Notes: generated from the letters alone by a model not told the origin. DNA of 64,000 nt from Lutibacter sp. (GCA_030683995.1 JAUXPH010000015.1:186001-250000); one strand, 5' to 3'. Counted from the first letter of the stretch, positions 40,900 through 50,562 are shown. Made by a program: numbers and translations.

Positions 40900-41214
40900 T
40901 TAAGGGGCTTTATATATCGCAATGATAGATATCCACCCTTCAGATAAATCCTTCCAATATGGGTTTTCAATTTGTATCAGTGCTTCTTTTCTTTTGCGAT
41001 TGCCTGCTTTTAATTGCTTTTCTCTTGCTATTGCCTGATTGATATTTTCAAATTCTTCAGAATAAACCAATTTATCGCAATTATAGCTAGCGGTAAAACC
41101 TTTGTGAATTTTAGTTTTGTGCTGATACACACGTTCTAATAAATTACTGGTTACCCCAATGTAAATAACGGTATTGTTTTTATTGGCCATAAAATAGATG
41201 TAGCTCTTTTTCAT
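40900..41214 (-). CDS. GIY-YIG single-domain nuclease (second copy)
   Basis: KKSYIYFMANKNNTVIYIGVTSNLLERVYQHKTKIHKGF. Confidence 0.9.
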   Translation of the reverse strand: MKKSYIYFMANKNNTVIYIGVTSNLLERVYQHKTKIHKGFTASYNCDKLVYSEEFENINQAIAREKQLKAGNRKRKEALIQIENPYWKDLSEGWISIIAIYKAP

Positions 41215-41238
41215 AAAGGAAATTTACTTAATTTTTCC

Positions 41239-41500
41239 GACATCAAAAGCCAGTAAAGATACTAAAATCCCGTCATTGCGAGGCGTTATTGAGCGAGAGC
41301 GAAAGAACAACGCGGCAACCTGCCCTGAACTACCGCAAAGCTAATGAGAATGCTTTTGCTTATTTATCGTTGCGTTTGTTTAATTCCGTTAGTTCTCAAC
41401 AACTTTCTTATGAGATTGCGTTAATTCGGGACAGGTTGCCGCAGTCGCCACGGCTTTTTAAGCCGTTGCTCCATCGCAATGACGAAATTTGTTTTCTTTT
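41239..41500. repeat. R1/R2 repeat block
   Basis: Same sequence as 34465-34660 with small differences. Confidence 0.85.
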
Positions 41501-41538
41501 CAACTTTAGTGTTTGAGCTTTAAACTTAATAAAGCTAA

Positions 41539-41596
41539 CCGCGCCGGCTGGCCCTATCGCTAAAAACAGCTACCAGCTGTTTTCTTAACGTTTCGC
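41539..41596. repeat. R4 hairpin element (core AAAACAGCT-ACC-AGCTGTTTT)
   Basis: Direct reading; same core as 40738-40796. Confidence 0.85.
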
Positions 41597-41738
41597 CCCA
41601 CCCAGACCGCCGGGATGTATTGCTAAAATATTGGCTTTTTAAGATGGCTCTTTGGGTTGCTGCTATGGCCATTATGATTGAAACTTCATTTTATGAGATC
41701 CTGAAACAAGTTCAGGATGACGTTATCAATATTTTACT
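41597..41738. repeat. R5 repeat (cacccagaccgccgngatgtat...aaaatattggctttttaag...)
   Basis: Copies at 46463-46628 and 50563-50722; more divergent one at 45783-45930. Confidence 0.8.
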
Positions 41739-41739
41739 T

Positions 41740-42879
41740 TTACTTCAAGAAAAAAGCATCCAGCGCAACTTTAATTCGGTCTCGGTCCTCGCTGGTGAGG
41801 TTGGAGCAGGAAGGAAGACAGAGTCCGTTTTGGAAAAGGGATTCGCTTATGGTTCCGCCGTAGTAGGGATCGTTTGCGAAAATGGGCTGCAGGTGCATAG
41901 GTTTCCATAATGGGCGACTTTCAATGTTTGCCGCATCCATCGCCAAACGGAGGTCTTCGCGTGTTTTTCCGCCGGTTTGTTCGGGGTTGACCAAGATGGC
42001 AGAGAGCCAGTGGTTTGAATAATAATCGGTATTGGGTTCGGAAAAAACGGTGACACCTTGGATGTCTTTGAAATAATTGACATAAAAATCGTGCATCGCC
42101 CTGCGCAATGTGACGTGTTCGTCCAGTACTTCCATTTGTCCGCGTCCGATGCCTGCCACGATATTGCTCATTCGGTAGTTGTAGCCAATTTCACTGTGTT
42201 GGTAGTGTGGTGCATTGTCTCGTGATTGTGTGGCGAAGAACACCGCTTTGTCTTTAATTTCCCAGGTTTTTGCCACCAATGCCCCACCACCAGAAGTGGT
42301 GATGATTTTGTTGCCGTTAAAGGACAGTATGCCTATATCGCCAAAAGTGCCGCATTTTTGGTTTTTAAAGGTGCTTCCCAAAGCACTTGCGGCATCTTCA
42401 ATTAAAAAAAGGCTGTATTTTTTTGCTATTGCCGCAATCTCATCCCATTTTGCAGGCATTCCGTAAGAATCGACCACAATGATGGCCTTTGGTTTTTTGC
42501 CTTTTGCGATGCGATCAATAATCGCTACTTCCAGGGTTTTCGGACACATATTAAAAGTATCGGCTTCACTGTCGATAAAAACCGGTGTTGCCCCTTGGTA
42601 TACAACAGGGTTTGCCGATGCTGAAAATGTGAAGGTTTGACACAAAACCTCATCGCCCTGGCTTACCCCTGCCAGTATCAACCCCAAATGAATGGCTGCC
42701 GTGCCTGAGCTAAGTGCTGCAACAAAATTGTTTTCACCCAAATAAATTTGCATCGTATTTTCAAACTCAGTTACATTCGGGCCCAATGGGGCTATCCAGT
42801 TGGAGTTGAATGCTTCTTGTATGTATTTTATTTCTTTGCCTGACATATGGGGGGATGACAGCCATATTTTTTTGTTCAT
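41740..42879 (-). CDS. DegT/DnrJ/EryC1 aminotransferase (PglE/EpsN-like)
   Basis: FVAALSSGTAAIHLGLILAGVSQGDEVLCQTFTFSASANPVVYQGATPVFIDSE; LIEDAASALGSTF. Confidence 0.92.
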   Translation of the reverse strand: MNKKIWLSSPHMSGKEIKYIQEAFNSNWIAPLGPNVTEFENTMQIYLGENNFVAALSSGTAAIHLGLILAGVSQGDEVLCQTFTFSASANPVVYQGATPVFIDSEADTFNMCPKTLEVAIIDRIAKGKKPKAIIVVDSYGMPAKWDEIAAIAKKYSLFLIEDAASALGSTFKNQKCGTFGDIGILSFNGNKIITTSGGGALVAKTWEIKDKAVFFATQSRDNAPHYQHSEIGYNYRMSNIVAGIGRGQMEVLDEHVTLRRAMHDFYVNYFKDIQGVTVFSEPNTDYYSNHWLSAILVNPEQTGGKTREDLRLAMDAANIESRPLWKPMHLQPIFANDPYYGGTISESLFQNGLCLPSCSNLTSEDRDRIKVALDAFFLK

Positions 42880-42984
42880 AGGGTGATATTCTAGTAGGTT
42901 ATAAAATTAAGGATTTTTTACACACCCCTACCCCTCTCAAGAGGGGAATTTGAATTTGGTTAAATGATTTCTTTTTTCTTTCCC

Positions 42985-43375
42985 CGCTCTCTGGTGCTCG
43001 TTTGCAACGAGTACCTACTTAAATTGGCCCATAAAATGTAGCGTTTGTAACGCGGATAACTCCTTTGTGATATAAGGGTTTTGGACATATTGGTGGTTCG
43101 CAACAGGTTTCTTAGATGATTTAGTTAGTTCACGACAGGTTGCCACAGTCGCTACGGCTTTTTAAGCCGTTTCCCTGCGCGCCAACTGGCTCGATCGCTA
43201 AAAACAGCCACTCCAGAACCGCCGGCTTGTATCTGCCCAACATCTCGCCCATAACTGTCGCTATGTCGTGTTAAAAACATCCACTGCATGTTTTCTTTAC
43301 GCTTGAACCTCTTTACGCTCCGTCCCGCAATGACGGGGATTTTTAAGGAACTTTACAGTAGGGCAATGACGGGGG
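42985..43375. repeat. R3 + degenerate R4 + R2 repeat block
   Basis: ctctggtgctcgtttgcaacgagtacctacttaaattggcc...; cgatcgctaaaaacagccact; tttaaggaactttacag. Confidence 0.8.
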
Positions 43376-43377
43376 TT

Positions 43378-43947
43378 TCAAGGGGCTTTGCGGAGCAGAG
43401 ACATTGCCGTTTTCCAAATAATTTTAAGATCCCCAAAAAAGCTGTGGTTGTGGTAATATTCTAAGTTTAATGTTACTTTGTCGGGAAAGAGGATGGTGTT
43501 GTTGTAGTGCAAGGGATTTTGCTGCTGAGCCAATAAGGCTTCTTCGTTGGCGTATTTTAAGGTGGCCAAACTTGTAAGTCCGGGTTTTAGTTCTAGAATT
43601 TTGCGGTGTTCTCCTTGTAATTTGTCGTAATAGCCCGGTACATCTGGGCGGGGGCCAACGACACTCATGTTGCCGATGAGGACATTGAACAGTTGCGGTA
43701 ATTCATCTATTTTGGTTTTGCGGATGAAATTGCCAAAACGGGTAATGGTTTTTACGCCGTTAATCGCTTTCATAGACTTTAGCTTGTATATGTTAAACGG
43801 TTTCCCGAATTGGCCTATTCTTTTTTGGATGAAAAGTCCGTTGGATCTGGTGTCTATGGAGGAAAGTAGCCAGCATAAAATGATGAGCCAGCCCAATAAT
43901 AAGAGGCCGGTAATGGAGAAGATGATGTCGAAGAGTCTTTTAGACAA
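43378..43947 (-). CDS. phosphoglycosyl transferase / bacterial sugar transferase (PglC-like)
   Basis: [76 protein letters not shown]. Confidence 0.95.
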   Translation of the reverse strand: MSKRLFDIIFSITGLLLLGWLIILCWLLSSIDTRSNGLFIQKRIGQFGKPFNIYKLKSMKAINGVKTITRFGNFIRKTKIDELPQLFNVLIGNMSVVGPRPDVPGYYDKLQGEHRKILELKPGLTSLATLKYANEEALLAQQQNPLHYNNTILFPDKVTLNLEYYHNHSFFGDLKIIWKTAMSLLRKAP

Positions 43948-44016
43948 TTTGTTGCTGGTTAATATATTTATTCTTTTAATTGTTGAAGCGTTGAATTATT
44001 TAATTGACCCATTTTT

Positions 44017-44379
44017 TTATTCCAAATCCATTAGAATGGCAATATTTTCTTTGATTTTATCAATTAATTCAGTTGGGAGGTTCCCTACTTTTTTCACCAA
44101 ACGCTTATTGTCAATGGCCCTGATTTGATCAATCATCACATCACAATTTTCCTGCAAATTTGCTGTACCTTTTTTGAGATGTACCCTTAAAATATCCGAT
44201 TCCTTTTGAACATTTGTTGTAATTGGACATACAATGGTTGATGGATGCGGTATACAATTCAGCAAGTTCGTTTGAATCACTAAAACGGGTCTTGTTTTAC
44301 CTGCTTCCGTTCCAATTTGCGGATTTAAATCCGCTATCCAAATTTCGTACTGGTTAATTGTCATCGCCAATATTTTCAA
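44017..44379 (-). CDS. MazF/PemK-family toxin (start probably 44364)
   Basis: [36 protein letters not shown]. Confidence 0.88.
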   Translation of the reverse strand: MKILAMTINQYEIWIADLNPQIGTEAGKTRPVLVIQTNLLNCIPHPSTIVCPITTNVQKESDILRVHLKKGTANLQENCDVMIDQIRAIDNKRLVKKVGNLPTELIDKIKENIAILMDLE

Positions 44380-44584
44380 AATCTTTAAGTACCTTCAAGG
44401 AATCCTCGCGCACTAAAACGGACTCTGTTTTTAATTTTTTTTCCAAAAGCTGTCTCTTTTGCACTTTATTATAATAGGCAATGGCTTCATTGATATACCT
44501 GTTCCTCGGCATTTTGGTGCCTGAAAGAATTTTTTCGGTTTCTCCAAATATGGAATCGTCTATTTTAAGGGATACTGTTTTCAT
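44354..44584 (-). CDS. cognate antitoxin (ribbon-helix-helix-like)
   Basis: MKTVSLKIDDSIFGETEKILSGTKMPRNRYINEAI; overlaps toxin ATG. Confidence 0.82.
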   Translation of the reverse strand: MKTVSLKIDDSIFGETEKILSGTKMPRNRYINEAIAYYNKVQKRQLLEKKLKTESVLVREDSLKVLKDFENIGDDN

Positions 44585-44596
44585 TTGTAATTTTTT

Positions 44597-44977
44597 ATTG
44601 TTTTTTATTTGTCAAATGGAATGCCCAGAATCTTTTTTTTTCTGTTAAATTATTTTGTTGCAGGCATTTCATCTGTTATCATTTTATTTTTTAGCGGGAA
44701 CAGATGCCGTTCGCCATTAATAATTCTTTTATATGTCAAATTTTGATATGCTCGGTTCATTTGTTATCATTTATTGTTTTTTATTTGTCAAATGGAATGC
44801 CTAGCATCTTTCTTTTTTCTTTTAGATTATTTTGTTGCAGGCATTTCATCTGTTATCATTTTATTTTTTATTGGTAACAGCTGCTGCCTGCCTGCCGGAC
44901 AGGCAGGCCTGCTTGCCGCAGGCAGGTTCTCCATTAATCATTCTTTTATATGTCAAATTTTGTTAGGCTCGGTTCAT
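44597..44977. repeat. imperfect tandem duplication (period 176 bp) upstream of the mazEF-like pair
   Basis: attgttttttatttgtcaaatggaatgcc...gctcggttcat at 44597-44760 and 44773-44977; second copy carries an extra CTGCCTGCCGGACAGGCAGG-type palindrome. Confidence 0.88.
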
Positions 44978-45654
44978 ATTTATAAATTATATACCAAAGA
45001 TATATCATTTTAGTATATCCTAAATTAAAAATATTGTTAAAATTATTGCTTAATTGTTTTTGGGGTGATTATTTGTATATTTAGATTTAAGAGGGGTCAG
45101 CTTGCTCCGGAATACGCACTTCCAGGAAAAATTCCGTTTCTCAATTTTTATTAAACATCACTTTGCATATACAGTTTGATTTACAAATAGCGGCTTCATA
45201 AAATCGCTTAATTTTGTAAGGACTGGGATTTGAAAAATATTCATATTGCATATTCTATTGTGCAATTTGATACAAAAAACGCCTGTTCTAATATGCTTTT
45301 TAAATTGTTTACAGGAGGAACAATCGGTACAAATTGTGCCAGTAATAACGGTTTGAATTGTGCCACTTTAATAGATTAAGCATAAACTGCCTTGTGGCAA
45401 AAGCGCTGATTTTTTTCTTTGAGGGGGTCAGTATGCTCGGGAATAGCAATCAAGTCTGTAATTTGATTTGATGAACCCATTATGCGAATTTATAGGATGT
45501 TTGGTTCACGAAAACATAAAAACCTGCGGCATAAACAAATTCAAAGAGTGCTGAATTGTTGTCATTCATCTCCGATAGTCGGAATGAAGGGTTGACTTAT
45601 GATAAGCTAATAATAGAGAAAATGAGATTTTATCTATAAGAGCCGCGTTGCAAA

Positions 45655-45748
45655 CGCTTTGCTTTATTCACACAAGTAAGTAGGTACTCGTTGCAAACGA
45701 GCACCAGATTGGTAAGTAGGTACTCGTTGCAAACGAGCACCAGATTGG
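45655..45748. repeat. inverted R3 fragments, tandem 'gtaagtaggtactcgttgcaaacgagcaccagattg' x2
   Basis: Direct reading; reverse orientation relative to 42990 and 46119 copies. Confidence 0.8.
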
Positions 45749-45965
45749 TCTTTTTCTGTAAAATAAGCTCATTTTGCCTTGCGCCGACCATAATGATTAA
45801 ACTTCATTTTATGAGATCCTGAAACAAGTTCAGGATGACGTTTTCAATATTTTACTACGAAAAAAATCATAGGACGGGCTTCTTTGATTTGGGTTTAAAT
45901 TATGTTTAAAACTTATTTTGTTACTTTATACTTTTCCAATCCAACATTAGGGGCTTTTATGAGGC

Positions 45966-46102
45966 CTAATGCGTAACGCCTTTACTGCCCAGTACCCGCG
46001 TAAATGTAAGCACCAAAATTTTTAGGTCGAATAAAAATGATTTTCTATCGAGATATTCTTTTTCGTAGGCCACTTTATCTTCCAGTGACAATTCGTCCCT
46101 TG
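45966..46102 (-). pseudogene. 3' fragment of a sugar transferase gene (duplicate of the end of 46654-47205)
   Basis: Reverse strand encodes ...DELSLEDKVAYEKEYLDRKSFLFDLKILVLTFTRVLGSKGVTH*; homology stops abruptly at 'cgtccctt', about 15 nt before an R3 repeat. Confidence 0.9.
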
Positions 46103-46116
46103 GACGTTGCAAGCTT

Positions 46117-46320
46117 TCTCTGGTGCTCGTTTGCAACGAGTACCTACTTAAATTGGCCTATAAAATTTAGCGTTTGTAACGCGGATAACGCATTCTCGAT
46201 GTAAGGGTTAGGGACATTTTGGTGGTTCACAACAACTTATTTAGAAGATTTAGTTAGTTCTTGACAGGTTGCCGCAGTCGAATCGTTTTTTCTGTCCGTT
46301 TCTCCATCGCAATGACGGGG
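46117..46320. repeat. R3/R2 repeat block
   Basis: tctggtgctcgtttgcaacgagtacctacttaaattggcctataaaatttagcg...cgcaatgacgggg. Confidence 0.85.
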
Positions 46321-46462
46321 ATAGTTATGTTGTTTTACGTTAGCTGGATATTTGGATTTTTTTAGTTTATTCTTTTTCTTTTTTGCATCGCCCAAAAAAG
46401 AAACAAAAAAGTCTAGTCTGATGATCTTTTTCTGTAAAATTATTGAATTTTTATATCCACAT

Positions 46463-46628
46463 CACCCAGACCGCCGAGATGTGTCGTTAAAATATTAGCT
46501 TTTTAAGTCGGCTCTTTGGGTTGCTCCATCATCCAACGCCAAAAATTTCAATATTTCACAACGAAAAACATCATATGACGGTTTCTTTGCTATGGGGTTA
46601 AATTATGTATGGACGTACATTTTTAACT
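46463..46628. repeat. R5 repeat
   Basis: Same sequence as 50563-50722 with few differences. Confidence 0.85.
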
Positions 46629-46653
46629 TTTAACTTTTAACTTTTGACTTTTT

Positions 46654-47205
46654 TTAATGCGTAACGCCTTTACTTCCCAATACCCGCATAAATGTCAGCA
46701 CTAAAATTTTTAGGTCGAATAAAAATGATTTTCTTTCGAGATATTCTTTTTCATAGGCTACTTTATCTTCCAGTGACAATTCGTCCCTTCCGTTGATTTG
46801 CGCCCATCCCGTGATGCCGGGTTTTAGCTTGTGCACGCCTGCCGCAACGCGCAACGCCATTAAATCGTCCTGATTGTACAATGCGGGACGCGGACCCACA
46901 AAAACCATTTCTCCTTTTACAATATTGATTAGATTGGGCAATTCATCGAAACTTAATTTGCGCAATATGCGTCCGATTTTAAGCACATATTGTTCCGGAT
47001 TGGTTAACAAATGCGTGGCCACATTGGGGGTGTTTTTTTTCATACTGCGAAACTTGTATATGTTGAAAAACGTATAGTTGACCCCAACCCTGTTCTGCTT
47101 AAAAAAAACAGGAAAGCCGTCTTCAAAAAATATGAGCAATGCCACCATAAGAAAAATTGGGGAAAGCAACAGGAGCATGATGAGTGAAAGTAATCTGTTT
47201 AACAT
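46654..47205 (-). CDS. bacterial sugar transferase (initiating phosphoglycosyl transferase, WcaJ/PglC superfamily)
   Basis: FFKQNRVGVNYTFFNIYKFRSMKK, KLSFDELPNLINIVKGEMVFVGPRPALYNQ, VHKLKPGITGWAQINGRDE. Confidence 0.95.
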   Translation of the reverse strand: MLNRLLSLIMLLLLSPIFLMVALLIFFEDGFPVFFKQNRVGVNYTFFNIYKFRSMKKNTPNVATHLLTNPEQYVLKIGRILRKLSFDELPNLINIVKGEMVFVGPRPALYNQDDLMALRVAAGVHKLKPGITGWAQINGRDELSLEDKVAYEKEYLERKSFLFDLKILVLTFMRVLGSKGVTH

Positions 47206-47361
47206 TGTTTATTCGTTGATTTGTTGCCCTTCGACCCGATAGCTATCGGGTGCGCTCAGGGTGACGGTTTAATTGTTTATTTATTTATTTAATCGTGTGT
47301 TCGTTCAGAAACTGTTTTTATTTGCTTAAATGGTTTTTTCCCTATTAAGCAAACAAATCTA

Positions 47362-48504
47362 TTAAATAATCTCACCTTCCCATAGCTTTTTTAAAAATTG
47401 TTCCCACGGCAAAACAGTGATATTCCCAATGACTCGCGCTATTGGGTCATTACTGACAATAATTAATTTCTTCACCGTATATTCTTCTGAAAAACTACTT
47501 AATCCTTTCAAATGACGCGTTTGAACATTGTTTGTTCCCTTTACTTCAATAGCAACTTCATGGTCCCCTAAAATAAAGTCCACTTCTATTTGAGAGGTTG
47601 TTCGCCAATATGAAATTGCATAATCAAGGTCTGAATATTTACTGTGTGCATACAGCTCCTGGTAAATAAAGTGCTCAAATGCGCTTCCAAATGCTTCACT
47701 GCCCACTTCAATCCTTCCTCTTTTAAGCAGATAATTGGCAATGCCAACATCAAAATAATAAAACTTTGGCGCCAGAATGACTCTGCGCTTGGGTTTCTTT
47801 TGAAATGAAGGAAGGAAACGACCAATTAATGTATCTTCCAGAATTTGGAAATACTCCTTCACAGTCGTTGAGCTTACCCCGCATTCAGAAGCAATATTGG
47901 TATAGTTTACCATTTCTCCATTAGAAAAAGCCGCTGCTTCCAAAAATTTTGTGAATGCACTGATATTTCTAATTTTTGCTTCCGCAATAATCTCGTCTCT
48001 TAAGTAACTTCCCAGGTATGCAGAAATTAATTTTTTTGAATTATCAGCCAAATAATGTCTTGGAAGCAATCCATTGCTCAATGCCCTCTGCAAATCAAAC
48101 TCGGGAATTTCTGCATAAATTAGCGGATAAAGTTCATATCTCAACGCTCTGCCTCCTAATAAATTAGCTCCTGAACGAATAATTTTCCTCGGACTGGATC
48201 CACTCAATATAAAACGTGTTTGATGATTTACGATGAGCCAATGAATCTCATCAAGCAATGCCGGGATTTTCTGAATTTCATCAACAATCACTATATCCTC
48301 ATTGGATGTTGCTAAAATTGCTTCCCTAAATTGCGCAGGATTCTTTTGATACCGCTCAAACACATCCGATTTTAATAAATCAAACCAAATTGCCTTTGGA
48401 AACAGCATTTTTAACAAGGTGCTTTTTCCCGTTTGGCGTGCCCCCCATAAAAAAAGACTTTCATTACCGGATCCTTCAAGTATTTGTTTTCGAAGAAACA
48501 TCAT
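47362..48504 (-). CDS. AAA ATPase with DUF4143-type C-terminus
   Basis: LFLWGARQTGKSTLLKMLFP (Walker A), IVIVDEIQKIPALLDEIHWLI, LSGSSPRKI. Confidence 0.88.
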   Translation of the reverse strand: MMFLRKQILEGSGNESLFLWGARQTGKSTLLKMLFPKAIWFDLLKSDVFERYQKNPAQFREAILATSNEDIVIVDEIQKIPALLDEIHWLIVNHQTRFILSGSSPRKIIRSGANLLGGRALRYELYPLIYAEIPEFDLQRALSNGLLPRHYLADNSKKLISAYLGSYLRDEIIAEAKIRNISAFTKFLEAAAFSNGEMVNYTNIASECGVSSTTVKEYFQILEDTLIGRFLPSFQKKPKRRVILAPKFYYFDVGIANYLLKRGRIEVGSEAFGSAFEHFIYQELYAHSKYSDLDYAISYWRTTSQIEVDFILGDHEVAIEVKGTNNVQTRHLKGLSSFSEEYTVKKLIIVSNDPIARVIGNITVLPWEQFLKKLWEGEII

Positions 48505-48702
48505 TTCAGTTTAAAGTTCATAAAATTATGATAATTAAAACAAGCACTTGTAAATGTCGTGATAATTTCAAGTACAAATATAAAAAATAATTTTGGATTT
48601 TTTCTTTTATTAAATGAAGGGTGTGTTCTCGGCTATTTCTTATTCTTTTGATTCTCAGCAATGAGGGGTTTTATTGACCATAAAATAGATGTCGCTCCCC
48701 GG

Positions 48703-48860
48703 TCTCTGGTGCTCGTTTGCAACGAGTACCTAATAAATTGGCCTATAAAATGTAGCGTTTGTAACGCGGATAAGGCATTTTCAATGTAAGGGTTAAGTGA
48801 CATTTTGGTGGTGTACAACAACTTTCTTAGAAGATTTAGTTAGTTCTTGACAGGTTGCCA
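48703..48860. repeat. R3 repeat
   Basis: tctctggtgctcgtttgcaacgagtacctaataaattggcctataaaatgtagcgtttgtaacgcgg. Confidence 0.85.
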
Positions 48861-49301
48861 CAGTTGAAACGTGTTCTTTACTTTTTTGCATCGCCCAAAA
48901 AAGAAATCGGCTTTAGGAGATTCACAACTCCAAAAAAAACAATATAAATAGTGAGTTAAACAAACCCGCCTGCGGCCCAATGTCATTAGGTTAAGATTTT
49001 TATGCATTATTTTTGTCCTTCCGAGGTACGAGGAATCCCATCATACGTGCTCATTTGTTGCGATTCCTCCATTGTCGGGCACGAGCGATAGCGAACTGGC
49101 GAAGCAATGACAAATATTTCCTTAACTTAATGACATTGACCTGCGGCCAGCAGGAAAGTCTACACTGATGATCTTTTTCTGTAAAATGAATTCTACCCGC
49201 GCGCCGGCTGGTATCTGCGCGCCATCTCACCCTTAGCTATCGCTACGTCGTACTAAAAAAAGCTACCAGCTGTTTTCTTAACGTTCTGCCCTCAACGCGC
49301 C

Positions 49302-49445
49302 TTATGGCCATGGGAATCCCTTTTGTACCAAATAAAAAGTAGCTTAAGATTTCCTTTGTTGGCAGGGAATAAATTATGAAAGGTCTCAGAATATAAACTT
49401 GTTTTCCTTCAAAAAAAAATTCTTGAATTTTATGCAATAATTGAT
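49302..49445 (-). pseudogene. internal fragment of an SDR/epimerase gene related to 51732-52652
   Basis: Reverse strand ...FFEGKQVYILRPFIIYSLPTKEILSYFLFGTKGIPMA versus intact ELPSGKRVYILRPCMIHGPGNKGNLNLLYSLVSKGFPWPLGA. Confidence 0.7.
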
Positions 49446-49451
49446 TCCGCC

Positions 49452-49784
49452 CTATTTGATGATTTGGTTGATTCTTTGAATTAATTCCTGATATTTAGCG
49501 ATTTTAAGGCTTGATACTTTGCCTTTGATTAACTTTTGTTCAAGGACAAATATCTTATGTACACGAAATATAGCTTTTTGCCGGTAAATCTTCAGTTACA
49601 TCTTTATTGGTAATAGTGATACTGAGTTTATCTTGTTTCAACTTTGAAGTGATTTGAACAATCATTATATCACCGGTTTCATGAACTGTATCATTCGAAA
49701 TAACAAAGCCGGACGAAGTTTATACCCTTTATTGTCGGTAAATGGAACCGGAATGATCACAATATCGCCTTTATAAAAATTCAT
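49452..49784 (-). pseudogene. MazF/PemK-like toxin gene disrupted by at least two frameshifts
   Basis: MNFYKGDIVIIPVPFTDNKGYKLRPALLF / SNDTVHETGDIMIVQITSKLKQDKLSITITNKDVTEDLPAKSYI / FRVHKIFVLEQKLIKGKVSSLKIAKYQELIQRINQIIK* in three frames. Confidence 0.82.
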
Positions 49785-49966
49785 GAACGTGCCGTTTTCA
49801 GTTTTTCTTTTGCCCAGTTATCCCAAATATCATCTTCTGCACTGCTCCATTCTTTTTCGAGTGAACTTTCTGTTAATACCGCAAAAGGCACTTCTTCCTT
49901 TGCTTCAACGATTTCAATACTTTTTACATCCTTAAGCTTCGATAAAAGTTTTTTAAGAAATCCCAT
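49781..49966 (-). CDS. small antitoxin-like protein paired with the decayed MazF-like gene
   Basis: MGFLKKLLSKLKDVKSIEIVEAKEEVPFAVLTESSLEKEWSSAEDDIWDNWAKEKLKTARS; stop overlaps toxin ATG. Confidence 0.65.
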   Translation of the reverse strand: MGFLKKLLSKLKDVKSIEIVEAKEEVPFAVLTESSLEKEWSSAEDDIWDNWAKEKLKTARS

Positions 49967-50146
49967 TGATTGTTTGCTTTTTGGTGTAATTAATTACTAT
50001 GTTTTGCATTTTTTTATGTTTTTTATCAAAGTTACATAAAAATCCTGAATGATTCATTTTGGTGATTTAAGCTCAATTATATTTGCTTGTACGCCAAAAA
50101 ATGAAGCGCAAAATTACATAATCTTTTCGAAAACTGATAACAAAGA

Positions 50147-50400
50147 CATCATAAGCCAGTAAAGATCCTAAAACCCCGTCATTGCATTACTCTAAAACTA
50201 ATTGTAACCCCGTCATTGCGAGGCGTTATTGAGCGCGAGCGAAAGAACAACGCGGCAACCTGCCCTGAACTATCGCAAAGCTAATGAGAAAGCTTTTTAC
50301 TTATTTGGCAATGCGTTTATTTTGTGGGGGTTGTTTAGCGTCATTCCATTAGTTCACAACAAATTTTTAGAAGATTTAGTTAGTTCTTGACAGGTTGCCG
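50147..50400. repeat. R1/R2 repeat block (copy without an adjacent GIY-YIG gene)
   Basis: gacatcataagccagtaaagatcctaaaaccccgtcattgcattactctaaaactaattgtaaccccgtcattgcgaggcg. Confidence 0.85.
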
Positions 50401-50499
50401 CAGTCGAAACGTGTTCTTTACTTTTTTCATTGATAAAAAAGTAACAAAAAATCTAGTCTACTGATCTTTTTCTGTAAAATTGATTGAATTTTTTTTGCC

Positions 50500-50558
50500 T
50501 TGCGACGTCTGGCCCTATCGCTAAAAATGTCCACTGGACATTTTTTTAACGCTCTGTC
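50500..50558. repeat. R4 hairpin element (core AAAATGTCC-ACT-GGACATTTT)
   Basis: Direct reading. Confidence 0.85.
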
Positions 50559-50562
50559 CTAT

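Noticed and set aside
41289-41516. 75-aa ORF (MSESERTTRQPALNYRKANE...)
   Set aside because: Lies wholly in R1/R2 repeats, which recur at 34540 and 50220 with frame-breaking differences.
45690-45748. Possible mini CRISPR (two 36-nt direct repeats)
   Set aside because: Units are immediately adjacent without spacers, are part of the dispersed R3 family, and there are no cas genes.
47362-48504. AAA ATPase as a phage-defence gene
   Set aside because: DUF4143-type ATPases are common accessory genes of unclear role; no defence partners nearby.
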